Translations under genes and position numbers: made by a program
Notes under the pieces: model-generated
Seen by the model: the letters and a program-made list of their open reading frames with translations, nothing else
Database searches by the model: none
Told to the model about the DNA's origin: nothing
NCBI GenBank assembly: GCA_907165065.1
Contig: OU015534.1
Location: forward strand, 10,361,686 to 10,425,685
DNA length: 64,000 nt
Source of the DNA: Caprimulgus europaeus
Taxonomy: Eukaryota > Chordata > Aves > Caprimulgiformes > Caprimulgidae
Direction: 5' to 3'
Shown here: one piece after another, positions 45,917 to 58,008 of the stretch
Layout: every line of letters begins with the position of its first letter
Numbering within the stretch: the stretch's first letter is position 1

Positions 45917-48900
45917 TCATTTCTGATCCAGCTGACAGTACAGGTACATGGAAACTGCCATGGCTGCAATCTGGGGATGGCAAGAGGCAAGTCAGCCCCC
46001 CTAAATGAGTGTATGTGCCCCCACCCAGCATGGGTCTGGGTCACAGCCCATGGCATCCATCCCCAGCGCACATGAGGAGGAAGAGCTGGGTGTGTCCAGG
46101 GAGGAAGGCTCAGCAGCCACCCCGGGGCAGATGGTGGTCCATGGACCTGCACCAGCCCCCTGCAGCCCTTTGGCCACCCAGGCCCACCACCCACCTCCAG
46201 GTATGAGGAGGCAGCACAGCCATGCTCAGAACTCACCTCCAAGGCAGCGATACCGGCTGCCACACCACCCACCACACCTGCGTTGGTCCTGATTTCTTTC
46301 AAGATCTGATCAAAACAACCCTGCGGGAGGCAACCACACAGGTGAGGACAAGCAAAGGGTAGCGACCCCCTAACCACTGGGGAACAGCATCCCAGAAAGG
46401 GAGGTACAGTGCTCCAACCCAGAGCAGCACAGCCATGGAGAAGGTCTGGGGGCTTCAGGGGGCAACTCATCTCAGCCACTTCTCAGGCCAAAGCACAGTA
46501 TTGGGAGGGGAGGAGAGGAAGAGGCAAGGAAACCACCCCAAAAGGCCAAGTGGTGCTTGGGTTCATGCTCGGCCTCAGGCATGCACACTGCTGCAGAGCT
46601 CCCTTTGGGATCAGAACAACAGTAGCAAAGCTGCTACTTTGCTCATCTCCACCAGGAAGAAGCCAAGGCCACCACAGCACCTCCCAGGACTTAAAGCCCA
46701 TGGGACCACCATGTCTAGAGCTGGGGCTGGAGCTAAAGGACAGGTCTCCCTCCCTGTGCCAGGGCACACCCCAAACCAGGCTCTGCCAGAAGGCGAGAGC
46801 CGCTGTCACATCCATACCGGGACTTTGCTTTCTGCAGCGACCGTGGCATTGCAGGGCTTCAGGTCCTCACAGCAGGGCCCGGGGTAGGTTCCCTCTTGCT
46901 TGTACCAGGGGGAGTCGGTGAAGTCTGTGTAGTTATTCAGGCCACAGCAATGGACCTAAGAGGGGGAGAGAGAGAGGAATGGATGGGGAGAGCACCCTGC
47001 AGTTCTCCATCCTGGGTCAGACACAGTCTGGACCTCACTGCCCCATGGAGGGAGTCATCCAGCTCAACCTCAGAGGGTGCTAAAGGGCGCTCTTGGCATC
47101 AGGATTTTGACTTCACTCTCACTACGGTGACAGCTGCAGCACATGCAGCTCTCACCATAGCAATAGGACCTCTAGATCCCAAGCAGGCAGGTCCCAGGCA
47201 CCTGGGAAGCTGATGGGGTGGCGATAGCTCTGCACACCCAGAACTGCAATAATGTTCTCACCCTCATCCCCATCCTACTGTCCCACTCCTTCCCTGAGGC
47301 TCAGCACACCTCACTCATGGTGATATTCCAGATATGTGAGAAATCATCATCTGTCCCATACTTCTCCTTCAGGAGAGGAGTTACCACAGCCGTCAGCAGT
47401 GTCTCTGCCTGGAAGAAGAAGAGAAACACCATCAGAGAAGGTCCTGGGAAACACCACAGAGCTGAGAGCCCCCATACTGGTCTCAGCCCATGGAGAAGAG
47501 GCCAACCAGACCCAGCATGGCCAGAAGTGCATCACACCATGTGCCTTTGGCTCGAGGACAGCTTGTCCCCTTCTCCACTAACCAGTGCTTTATGGCATCA
47601 AGGCCACTTATGACCAGTGAGTCATCTGATAAGCAGCATAACCAAGGGAGCCAGGAATGACGCTTGCCCTGTGGTTGACTTCTCCTGTGCCTAATGAGTC
47701 AAAGTCCACAAAGGTGGGAGCAGTCACCTTTCTCCCCAGGTGGTTTCTCAGGTGCCTAATAAGGGGTTGAGTTTGCTCAGCATGAAGCAGTAGGGACTTC
47801 CTCTCCCATGTGGTTCCTACCATTCAAGGTGGAGAGGTGTCAAGCCTCAGCTGATACTGGACTAAGGGGTTTGAAAGAAAGAAGTGGGTGAAACTTGTAC
47901 CAAACCCTCATTTCTTTAGGACAATGGGAACCCCAAATGGGAGCCAGTGTCCCTTCCTCCTGCAGCAGTGCCCATCCATGGACAGCACTGCCAGCCCCAT
48001 AGTCTCCTGGGACCTGTCCCACCCCTTGGGAAAACAGATTAGCCCAGCCCAAGACTCAGATGTGCCACTCACAAGACCTGTGTAGACCAGAGCCACCACG
48101 GCAGCAGCAACTTCAGCAATGAAGATGATCAGCACCACCGAGAAGAACTAGGATACAGCAGGGGGAGAGAGGTCAAAGCAACAGTCAAAAGTCTACAGGG
48201 CTCCCAGGAACCCACCCGCTTCACATGGGCCACAGGACCCTACCTCAGGGCTCTAGCCCTGTCTCATTGCCTTCAGCTCTGCTCCAAGGCAGAAGCAGTA
48301 TAACCTTGGGGTCCTACAAACCCTCTGACTGCATGGGGCTGACCTCTCTGGACATGCTCCAAGAGAGACCTCTGCTCAGCACCAGCTTCTGCTTCCTCTC
48401 ACCCTTCCCAGGGCAGACTTTAGGTCCAGTACTGTCTTTCCAAGGTCCACCCAGCCCTCCACCATGTGGAAATTCCCAAGGAGCATATCTCCACAGAGAA
48501 ATCTGTCCCTCAGATCTCCCTCTCCAAAGAACCAGCTCAAATGAGGTTTGATAAGGAGGTAAGTGAGGTCCATACCATCATCAGGAGACACTTGCTCTCC
48601 TTCTGGGCACCGCAGCACCCGAGGAAGCCGATTACCAGCAGGATGGCACCAATGACGATGAGGAAGTAGCCCACATTCACAACCTGCAGGACACTAGAGG
48701 AGAGTGCCCCAAATATATCCAGGAATGACTCTCCATCCAATGATACCCAGATGCCAACTCCCAGGAGGGTTCCGCCACCAAGCTGGGAGGAGAAAGACAA
48801 TGTCAGCTCCCAGGCAGGTGGGGATCTGGGATTTGGGGAAGGTCCTGCCACAGGTATTTCTCCCCTTTTCAGGTTTTCACTGTACCAAAGCAAGACTTTG

Positions 48901-50096
48901 TGGCTACTGAAGGCAGCTCAGGATGTTGCCACTACACACCTGGGGCAGTCAGATGAGTCACAACCCCAAAACATAGCCCAACCACCAGCACATCCCCAGC
49001 TGCAGTGTCACAGGTGCCCCCTTCCCCAGCCCAAGGGGTTTTGGTGCCAGCAGTGGGGCAGAAACCCCCATGCAGGGCAGCCAAGCCAGCAGTGCCACCA
49101 GCCACCCCCAGACCAGCCCACATGGCCAGCTCAGGCACTGACCACCATCACGCTGCCACAAGTTCCTCCATCCGGGGAAGCTGCCCACTCACCCGGCTGA
49201 GCAGCTTCCAGCCCCAGACGCTCACATGCTCCTGGCAAGGCCAGCTCCAGGCTGCCCCAGCCCTGCTCTTCACTCACTTGACCTTCCCCACCAGCCCCAA
49301 GCCCTGTCAGGAGCTTTGAGGAGGGAGTGTTTTGCCAAGGTGAGCCTGGAGGCTCTGCACTCCCCCTTCCCAAGGCTGTATCCCACCACACCCCCTTCCA
49401 GGTGGCTCCACTGTTCCTGCAGAGCCAGGGTACCTCTCAGGAGGTCCACTACCCCTTGTCCCAGGTGGGAGCAGAGGCTGTGTGTGCCCTGCAGACCCCT
49501 GATATCTGAGACCCCCAACACCACAGGTCATCACCACACACATGGGCTGCTCCTCTACAGAGATGGAGCCCCCTGGGCAGAGACTCAGCAAACCCCCCTG
49601 CTCTGTGGCATGCAGCACCCCTTGCCAAGGCTTCAGCACAAGGAGGGACATGAGTGGCTGATGCAACAACCACTGTCCCCAGAGTCCAGCACAGCCCCCT
49701 GGGCTTTGGTCAGAGGTGGGCACACCACTGGAGTAAAAGACCCACCCAGCCCAGGGCTTTAGTGCTCAGCTTGGGGCCAGACACCAGCTCTTGCACCCCA
49801 CTGGGGTCCCAGGAGCACAAGTCCCATCTACACCCAGCTCCCCACATACCCCACAGAAAGGGACACGGAGGGGCAAGAGAACCCCCACAGGCAGGCTTTG
49901 CCCACCCCATGCCCGGCCCAGGGTGCTCCCCACGAGCTGCCCTCACAGACCCCAGCCCCTCATCCCAGTTTCCCAGGGTAGAAGAGGGGGCTGTCAGCTC
50001 GGGACCCCCCGGCAGAGACAGCAACTGGGGGACACTTACGAATATGGCCAGGTTGAAGAGGATCATCATGACCTTGATAAAGGTGAAGCACCCCAT
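45917..50096 (-). CDS. TSPAN1: Tetraspanin-1, 237 aa
   Basis: Seven coding exons on the minus strand: 50096-50040, 48782-48576, 48147-48073, 47408-47310, 46955-46818, 46320-46237, 45970-45917. All junctions are phase 0 and GT-AG. Tetraspanins are four-pass membrane scaffolds that organise microdomains; TSPAN1 is mostly epithelial and found at the cell surface and in endolysosomes. Seen here: TM1 about 11-34, TM2 about 54-75, TM3 about 87-112, and TM4 about 205-232. The large extracellular loop carries the diagnostic CCG (149-151), a PGPCC block (C174, C175), and C182 and C194, six cysteines in all. Sequons are at N141, N154 and N183. The conserved stretches [32 protein letters not shown] and MYLYC match TSPAN1 specifically. 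Human length is 241. Complete and intact. It is convergent with POMGNT1 and divergent from the PI3K subunit gene. Confidence 0.96.
47618..47701. promoter_or_regulatory. Paired AP-1 sites with a GATA motif in a TSPAN1 intron
   Basis: Two perfect TGAGTCA heptamers at 47618-47624 and 47695-47701 flank TGATAAG at 47628-47634. The spacing and motif quality suggest an epithelial-type enhancer, but this is inferred from motifs alone. Confidence 0.3.
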
Positions 50097-50285
50097 CTTT
50101 GCACCTGGGGAGAGCAGAGAGAGGTTACCGGGGGACCCCTCACCCCGGCTTAGCCCCCTCCAGGGGAGGCTGGGGGCTCTCCACGGGTAGAGAGAGGGGG
50201 ACACACGGGGTCCACACCCCGAAACCGCCGAGCCCAACCTACCTGAGCGGAGAGCCGTTCCCCAAGCCCCGTCCCAGCCCGCACT
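50097..50285 (-). other. TSPAN1: TSPAN1 leader: 5' UTR end of exon 2, intron and probable first exon
   Basis: The first coding exon has an acceptor (pyrimidine tract then CCCCAG) directly upstream of 50104, leaving 8 bp of UTR. A good donor CTCAG|GTAGGT lies at 50242/50243, so a non-coding first exon is expected from 50243 up to about 50285. Confidence 0.5.
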
Positions 50286-50540
50286 GCCGCCCCCGCCCGG
50301 CCGCTGCCGCCCTTTAAGCGGGCGCTGCCCCGGGGCCGCCCCCGCCGCTGGAGCACCCCCCAGCCCCGCCCGACCCGGCCCGGCCCGGCCCCCGTCGGGG
50401 CCACCCCTGGGGCTGGCGGAGCCACGTGTGTTCCCGGTACCTGGTGGGTTGCTGCCCTCTGCCGCCGGAGCCTCCTGCCCCCGGAGCCTCCTGCCCCCGG
50501 GGACACGGGTAGCCCGGACGGCTGCTGCCCGCGCCCATCG
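50286..50540 (-). promoter_or_regulatory. TSPAN1: GC-rich TSPAN1 promoter with TATA-like CTTAAAG
   Basis: Strongly GC-rich sequence with several GC boxes and a TATA-like CTTAAAG (minus strand, 50318-50312) placed about 30 bp before the inferred first exon. A direct repeat of about 16 bp (CCGGAGCCTCCTGCCC) at 50464-50497 lies just upstream. Confidence 0.45.
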
Positions 50541-50569
50541 CCGCGGCATCTTGGTGTGGCTGGGGGCTG

Positions 50570-51075
50570 TGATCACAGAGTCAGAGACTGGGCTGGGCTG
50601 GAAGGGACCTTAAAGATCATCCAGTCCCAACCCCCCTGCCATGAGCAGGGACACCTTCTACTAGACCAGGTTGCTCAAAGCGTCATCCAGCCTGGCCTTG
50701 AACACTTCCAGGGAGGAGCATCCACAGCTTCTCTGGGAAACTTGTTGTAGTGTCTCACCACTCTCACAGTGGAGAATTTCTTCTCAATCTTCCAGTTTGA
50801 ATCCATCACCCCTTGTCCTATCACTCCGTGCCCTTGTAAAAGTCCCTCCCCAGCCTTCCTGGAGCCCCTTCAGGTACTGGAAGGCCGCTGTAAGATCTCC
50901 CCAGAGCCTTCTCTTCTCCAGGCTGAACAGCCCCAACTCTCTCAGCCTGTCCTCACAGCAGAGGTGCTCCAGCCCTCGCATCATCCTCATGACCCTCCTC
51001 TGGACTCGTTCCAGTAGGTCCATGTCCTTCTTATGTTGGGGGCCCCAGAACTGGACGAAGCACTGCAGGTGGATT
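50570..51075 (-). mobile_element. CR1 LINE fragment, 3' part of the reverse-transcriptase ORF
   Basis: On the plus strand the block starts GGAAGGGACCTTAAAGATCA and continues through the well-known CR1 3' region, so the element runs on the minus strand. Its minus-strand translation shows the end of the CR1 pol protein ([32 protein letters not shown]). It is 5' truncated and has a changed stop context, so it is a dead copy. It lies just upstream of the TSPAN1 promoter. Confidence 0.93.
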
Positions 51076-53518
51076 TTCACAAGAGCAGAGCAGCATGATG
51101 TCCCCATCCCACTGCTGCGGTGAGCTGACAGCCCTCGTGGGGACCACATATGTGCCCATCTCCCTGCTGAGTCCCCATCTGACCGCCCCACAGAGCAGGA
51201 GGCTGGGACCCCTGGAGTGGGAATGTTGGGGGTCACCACTATCAGTCGCAGGGGGGCTTCACCCCACAGTGGATGCTGCAGCCATGGTGGGGTACCACCC
51301 CACTGCCCTCCCCTACAAGCAGTGGCACCGGGCACCATGCTTGGGGTTTTCAGACCATGGACCACCCCAGGGGTCACAGACCCCTCTGCCACCCACTCCT
51401 GCCCATGGTTGAGTCACCCTGTCTTCCCGGGTTGGTGCTGCTGCTGTGCTGCTGGCCCTGTCGCTTGGGACCACTCAGGCAGGGATCTCTCCAAACCCCA
51501 GATCTCCAGCCTCCTGGGCCAAAACCAGAAGCAGGCAGAGGAGGACACAGGAATGGCTAGCAAAGGAAAAGCCAGAGCTGTACGGGCCGTCCCTACCTGT
51601 TGTGCAGGGAGGCAGATTTTCGCTGGTGTGGACAGAGCCGGGTGACAGCAGGAGAGGACAGTGACAGCCATAACAGATGCCAGCGCTGGAGCAGGTCAGC
51701 AGAGACTCGCCATTGCCTCAGGGCTGCCAAAAGTTATTTTCTTTGGAAAAGATGCTTTGGAAAAGGGCTGGTTTCCCATGGAGGGGAGCTGGGAGCCAGA
51801 CAGCACACGGGGGGATGCTGTGTCCCCAGGCCTGACCATGGAAGTGGTCCTTGCCCATCCAATGCACCTTTGGGGCAGGGGCTTGTGGTGGTCCCCTCCT
51901 CACAGTGTGTGCCCTCAGTTTATCATCAAACCGAAGAGCGATGCAGGAGGCTGGGAATACTTCGTCCTGCAACAGCAGGCAGCAAACACAGGCTCTGGCT
52001 GCTCGGCATGCTCTGCCCCACACCCAGCTCCCCCAAAACCCCACAGCAAATTCCCTTCCTGGCCATAATGATACATTTCAGCAGGATGAAGTCAGCCCTG
52101 CTGGGCTCCAGCCAAAGCCCAGTGGTATTTGGGGGAAGCCTTCAACTCTCCCAGGCACCCTGCGTATTAATGCAACCTGTGCTGGAGCCGGGGGCTTTAA
52201 CCCTTTCCCCCTCACTGCCTCAGCCCCAGCCCCTCCCTGCAGCTCCTGCCCATCCACTGCTTCCACGAAGACCCTCAGAGTGAGGGGCTAAGCCTTAATC
52301 CCTCCTCCAAAGGGAGCTCACTGCCCCCTAAATACAAATGAAAACCCGCATCATATCACCCCTCTCCCAGAAGTTGCTTCATCCCCACCTGACCCTCTTC
52401 GCTGGGCACAATCCCCCCACACTAAAAATAATTTTTGGCAAATATGTAAATATTGGCTCTCATTCCCAATCCTTCCCAGCCATGGGGAAAACCATAGGAC
52501 AAGCTGTGGGCCGCTCCACTCACCTCCCCAGTGCCTGGCGCAGCAGCCTGGGGTTTGGCCGCTCCCCAGTGTCACCCATCCGAGCCCCATTAGGGACCCA
52601 GGGCTGGATTTTCTGGCTCTCCAGGAAGGCCTGGCCTGACCACGGCAGGACAAGCCCGGTGACATTCCCACATCCCTCCTGCCCAGCAGGGCCCTGTCAC
52701 CTCCCTGCTGTCCCCATACCCGCCCAGAGCCCAGCTGGACCCTGCGCAACCCCTTCCCCAGAGCGGGGGGATGCCTCTCACTGGGACATGGGTACCACAG
52801 CTCCTCCCCAGTGACCCGGCCCTGGGAGGCTGAGAGAAGGAAAGTGGCCATATGTGGTCACCTCTGGGGTCCTCTGTCCCCAGTCCAGCTGCTAGCCCAT
52901 GCCGGAGGGAACGCGGGAGCCAGGCACACGTCTGGCATCAGGATCCGGCCATGGTGTCTGCACTGAGCACCACTCCCTGGGCTTTGCTTCAAGGAAAAGC
53001 CACAAGCTGTGCTCCCAGCCTCATGCCTCTTCCAGCTCCTCTTTGCATTTTGAGCGTTAAGTGCTGAATTTCCAGCCTGCTGATGAACTTGGGCCTTGGC
53101 ATCCTCTGGTTAAGGGCCGGGCTCACTGCGGGCATGACCCCCCTGCATCGGGACCCTCCTTCCAGGGCTCCAGCAAGGCAGCGCAGGCAGCTGCTGGGTG
53201 CTCCGAGGAGGCATTTTGGAGCAGCCATCCATTCCTCTCTGCAGGCAAATTAGCCTGTGATGTTAACAAAGCATCGGCTTGGGAGTAGGTGAGGGAGAAT
53301 CTAAACTGGCATCTTGCACCCAGTGAGGCGCAGGGCACCCCAGCAGCCATCCCACCAGCTGGGCTTGCTGGAGCCTGCTCAGCCCCCTGTGTGAATTAGT
53401 GAATGCTAACGAGCCTGAGCAATCTGCCAGCAAGGAGGCCAGGTGGGTGCTGAGCCGGGCTCGCTTGGCTTAATGCCATCCATAGAGACTCAGCTGGGCA
53501 CAGGGGATGTCCCCCCGG

Positions 53519-53550
53519 TGCCTCAGTTTCCCTCCTGGTAAAGCACTGGG
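53519..53550 (-). repeat. MIR-like SINE core fragment
   Basis: TGCCTCAGTTTCCCTCCTGG followed by TAAAGCACTGGG resembles the reverse complement of the MIR core and its adjoining TGTAAAATGGG segment. Confidence 0.45.
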
Positions 53551-54239
53551 TAAAAAGCCACGAGCAGGGCCAGCCATGGAGACTAGAGACCAGCCCAGCC
53601 CAGGCTCGACAGGATTTCAAGGTAGTCCCAGCCAGGTGAGCCCTTTGCAAAGGGCTTTCACGTGCATGTTTTGGGCTGGTAGGGTCTGTCCAGCTGTTTG
53701 TCTGGTGTCCAGATGTCTGGAGAGTGGTGGATAGATGGACACACACACTGCAATGTGCCAGAAATGAACTTGGCTTCAGATTTACAGATAGAAGTTACAG
53801 AACATTGCAAATTTGTGCCGAATTCATCACTTCCCACCTCCTGCTGGGAAGAAATAAAAATCTACAGGAGCCAAAAGTTTTTGGTATCTTGAAAATAAAA
53901 TATTTCAGTTCTCAGCATCAAAAGGACTCAAAGTATTTTGGCCAGAGAACTTGGGAAATCACTGATTCCTCTGCCCTGGGAGGGACAGAGGAGTCAGACC
54001 ACACCAATCTTCCCACAGCTGCAGCTCCTGTTCCAGGGGAATGCTCCCCAGTTCCCCGGCCATGTGCAAAACCACAACTTGAGTCTAAAAAACGGGAGCT
54101 GCCCCATCTGGTGCCATGATCTCTGCCCGGCAGAGCCCAGAGTGTAAATACGGGGGTGATAAGCGGGGGCTGCAAGCACGTCCCAGCAGTGCATCCCCCC
54201 AGTGTGGGTCCCTCAGAGTAAGGATCCAGCCCTGCACTG

Positions 54240-54480
54240 TACAGGGATGATTTTAATCATTATGCTGTTTCTAGCTGTGTGTTAATCACGCAATTAAAGA
54301 GAGGCTCAATGACATCTTTGCCTGGGTACCTGACTGAGCTTCTTCCCGTGCATTTACCCACCGCAGCGAGTCCCCCTGTGCCCGCCCTGCTGCTGGCTGC
54401 CTGCCTGCACCCCTCTAGATGAGGTTTTCTTGTTTCTCACATGTGTCCAGGCTGGTAAATCCCTCACGAATTAATTAACA
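54240..54480. promoter_or_regulatory. AT-rich TAAT-core cluster, candidate conserved element
   Basis: TTTTAATCATTATG, GTTAATCACGCAATTAAAG and GAATTAATTAACAAG lie in an otherwise GC-rich stretch. Homeodomain- and POU-like cores are frequent. Function is unproven. Confidence 0.3.
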
Positions 54481-56810
54481 AGAGCCACACAGAGGCACCA
54501 GCTGCTGTCAAGCTGAGCCAGGCAGGTTGGGGGATGCAGAGGGCTGTGCTGCAGGGTCATGTCAGGACAACCCCCAGTCCAAGCACTGATGCTCTGGAGG
54601 CCACTGCAAGCAAAAGCCAAACTGCAAAGCCTCCACCATCATCTTGACAATGAGGATGGCCAGGCCCACCCAGTTGATGGAGCTTTCTCCCACCATAAGT
54701 TGGGGTGCAGGACATGGCCCAGCTCAGGGCTCAGTGCCCCAGGTGCGCAGGGAGGTGGCATTGAGGTGTTGTCAGTCCCTGGTGATGCCTTGCCTGGTGG
54801 CACAGCGGTCTCTCTGCTGGCACCTGCTATGACAGCTCCTGGTGTCTACCATGCTGTGAAGCTTCAACCCTGCAGAGAGGCACAGGAGAGAGCTGCAGAG
54901 CCAGCCCTGGGCCATGCCCCAAGCGTTTCCTTATGTTCCCTGTTCCAGCATCTCCTGGGCAGCTTGGTGGCAGTGGCACAGTGTGGCTGTAGGAGCAAGC
55001 AGCTCCCGGCTGCCCGTGGGCACCGCGCTGGGAGGTTGTTTGAAGAAGCGTTTGACTTTTCCTAAACCAAAACCCACAGAGGCCAGGGAGGGAGTTTTCC
55101 TGCTCCTAAAAAGAAAGCACGGTGTGGTTCCCTCTGAAGGGGGAAAAAAGATAAAACCAAAAGAGCCAACTCCAAAATGTCAGCAGAAATCAAACAGCGT
55201 TTCTCTCTGATTTCTCCAGCTGGGAAGGGCTCAGTCCAGTTTGCAGCCTCGCTTACTCCAGCCGGGCACATCAACAATTCTATTTATGCTCTATTTATTT
55301 GCAGCCATGTGTCTAACTTCCCCTGGCCACTGCCGGGAAGCACAGGGTGAGCATGGCCAGCACATCTTGGGCCTGGGTGGGATGGCACTGGGCAACCCCC
55401 AAAGCAAAGAGGGGAGCAGTGAGGCCACCCTGGCTGCTTTGGGAAGGACAGGGCAGGCAGACAAGGTGGGTGCCTGGTGAGATGCTCCCACCAAGGGCTA
55501 TCCCTCCAGCCAGGGGAGTAGAGTGGCTTGCAGCAGAGCATGGGGACCCCAACAAGGAGACATGTCCCTCTCCCCACCATAGCTCATCCCAGGCTGTATG
55601 AGCAGTGAGCAAAGGGGGGCACGAAGAGGAATGTGGGGTGCACACCTGGCAGGAGAGCAAGGGCAGTCAAACCAAAGACAAAGCTCTCATTGCCATGGGT
55701 GCTGCTCGTTAAGGAGATGAGGAAGGATCTGTAGCTAATCAGGGCCCAACAGGCAGCTCCACTGCTCAATAAATAGCAGTGAAGTCCCAAAGCACCTTTC
55801 CCTTCCTCACTGGGTGTTCTCTGGAGCTGTCTGCCGACCCAGGGGGATGCATCCACCTCTGTCTGGAACAGGGTAGGGGGTGTTTTGGGAATGATCCTGA
55901 TGCAGTACAGCTGGGGAGTGGGTAAGGGGTGCTCTGGGGGATGTCTGAAGGCAAAGAGTAAGAATGTGCTGTGGGACACTGCTGGGGAGGGCTGGGGTGA
56001 TGCTCAGCCCCATCCAGTAGGGAGTGGGCATGGGACTGGGCTCCAACAGGAGTTTGGGTTTGGGGACCCTGAGGCACATCAGGAGGAGAAGATGTCTGCT
56101 GCTTTGAGGGAGGGCTCCCACTCAGCAGCCTGGGAAGGTGTGATGGTGGGTGTCATACCAAGGTGTTCCCCCGCTCTAGAGCCCTGGGGACTGTGATAAT
56201 TCCTGTCCAGCATGTAGGGCTGATCCTAGGCTAAGAAGGGTGGTAATATCAGATGGTGATGCACCTACCAGCATCCCCAGCTCTAATCCTCTCCCAGGAG
56301 GAAAACACCTCCTCACCTTTCCCCAGGCAGCCCCTGGAGCACTGGCACTGTGCTCGGTCCCATTTGGCTTAAAAGCCCCTGTGGGACAGGCTGGGGAGAC
56401 CAAGCAGGGATTTAGGCACTCAGCAAAACCCCAAAGGGGCACAGGGGACGTGACTGGGGCAGCCCCAGGCAGGGAAGCATGATGTGAGGGGATGGCAGTG
56501 TCCAGATGTTTGCAGCTGGGCAGTAGCCAGGAGCAACTCCAGCTCCATCCCGGCAGCAGCGCGGTGCCAGCAGGAGCAGGGTGTGGGAGAGAAAAAGCCC
56601 TTTTAGTCCTCGAAGTGCAGCTGGGCTGGGCTGGGGAGCGGGGTGGTGAGGGCTGCGTGCTACCCAGGGAAATGCAGCTGCAGTGAAATCCCCTGGGATG
56701 CTGCTGCCCTGCACAGTCAGGCCATGGGCTGTGGGGAAAGTGGGAGGGAGCTTGCTGAAGTTATGGGTGAGAAGGGCCATACATCTCCTGTGTTGCTCTG
56801 CTGGCCTCTG

Positions 56811-56832
56811 TGCCTCAGTTTCCCCAGCCCTT
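56811..56832 (-). repeat. MIR-like SINE core fragment
   Basis: TGCCTCAGTTTCCCCAGCCC matches only the MIR core; a chance match is possible. Confidence 0.25.
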
Positions 56833-57608
56833 CCCCAGCACCTGGGGTACCCCCTTGGACATCTTGCTACCCTGCACTGCTCCAGTGCTGGCCTGGATTC
56901 AGAAAGTGTGAATTTCTCAGAGCTTATGCTTTAGGTACCATCTATGTTTAGGATGTTCAACCTGTAGCAAAGACAAGGAGCAACTGCCAGTTTGGAGAAG
57001 ACAGTGTGAGAAGCAAGAATTAACAAAAAAAAGGCACCTCTGGGAACATCGCATTGACCTCACTGAGCCTCAAGAACAATCAAGTATTTTGACAGCTCAT
57101 CCATGCTGAGACTCACAGAGACATGAACAACCTCAGGGCAGAGGCACCTCCAGCATGGGTGTCTCCTGGCTGTAAGTGAGCTGAGAACTGATGCTCTTGT
57201 TTCACACAACCACACTGCTGGGTTACCATGGGCTGATGACGTGGATATCCATTCTCTGGCCAAGCTTGACCTTTTCTATGTGAGCACTGCCAGCCCCCCC
57301 CCCAATTCTGTGCCCCATTCTCTTTTAATTGCTGCCTCCTTCATTGTTAAGGAGCCTCACTGCATGTGGGAACTCTTGCAGCATCACCCCACACTGTTTT
57401 ATGGGGTACCTGGTCCTTACCCCAGGTCTGCGGAACATTTCTGGGCATGAGGAACATTTCATAGAGTGAGGAACCAGAGCATCCCTGAGCTGGAATTCTC
57501 CATGACAGCTCCTGCTTGTACTGTGTGTGGCTTTTTTTTTTTATCCTGGCTCAGGGATGGGGTCCTCTGGGTGGTGGGGCAGGGAGAGCTGGTATGAAGG
57601 AGGGAGAA

Positions 57609-57629
57609 GGGGGGGGGGGGGGGGGGGGG
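57609..57629. repeat. Poly-G run, 21 consecutive G
   Basis: An uninterrupted G21 tract about 0.2-0.3 kb before the inferred first exon of the PI3K subunit gene. Such tracts form G-quadruplexes and are prone to length error in assemblies. Confidence 0.97.
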
Positions 57630-57780
57630 TCGGGTCATGGGGTGCTGGTGCTTCCCTGTCTTTTAACATTCCTAAGGATGGATGCAGCCCCCCCATCTGT
57701 GGGTCTCCATCCCACAGAGGAGGCAATTTGGGAGCAGAGATGCTGCATCTGGGGATGAAATCATCCATTTACTCCTACAG

Positions 57781-57900
57781 TTCTCCCCCTCCCCGGTAGC
57801 CGGGAGGAGGAGGGACGCTGACATCACCGGATCGCAGCTCGGTGGGGCTGGACCAGCTCCGCTCCCGTTCTTCGCTCCCGCTGGGGGAACCACCGCGCCC
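57781..57900 (+). other. PIK3R3: Probable promoter and non-coding first exon of the PI3K subunit gene
   Basis: A GC-rich block ends in a good donor, GCCCG|GTAAGG, at 57901 on the plus strand. The next plausible acceptor (TCTCTCCCGCAG) ends at 58452. There is no ATG in the block. The 5' boundary is nominal. Confidence 0.45.
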
Positions 57901-57938
57901 GGTAAGGCTGGAGGGGCAACGGGGGGGCTCTGGGTGGC

Positions 57939-58008
57939 GGATGGATGGATGGATGGAGAGACGGATGGATGGCCCCGTGGCCACTGCTCACCATTCATCC
58001 ATCCATCC
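57939..58008. repeat. GGAT tetramer repeats with an inverted CCAT copy
   Basis: (GGAT)n at 57939-57956 and 57963-57972 is followed by its complement CATCCATCCATCC at 57996-58008. A stem of about 13 bp with a GC-rich loop could form in the first intron. Confidence 0.75.

Larger units (their letters stand above)
51076..57780. other. Intergenic region between TSPAN1 and the PI3K subunit gene
   Basis: About 6.7 kb with no supportable gene. It contains AT-rich islands at 53.8-53.95 kb and 54.24-54.48 kb, two MIR-like cores (53519, 56811), and the G21 run shortly before the next gene. Any regulatory elements of the divergent pair TSPAN1/PIK3R3 would lie here. Confidence 0.55.

Noticed and set aside
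49710..50576. 288-residue minus-strand frame containing the TSPAN1 start
   Set aside because: Only the 19 codons from 50096 to 50040 are TSPAN1; the rest runs through the leader and the following intron. The donor GTAAGT at 50039 ends the exon.
50784..51392. Possible functional reverse transcriptase
   Set aside because: Only the last part of a CR1 pol frame is present; the copy is 5' truncated and cannot be active.
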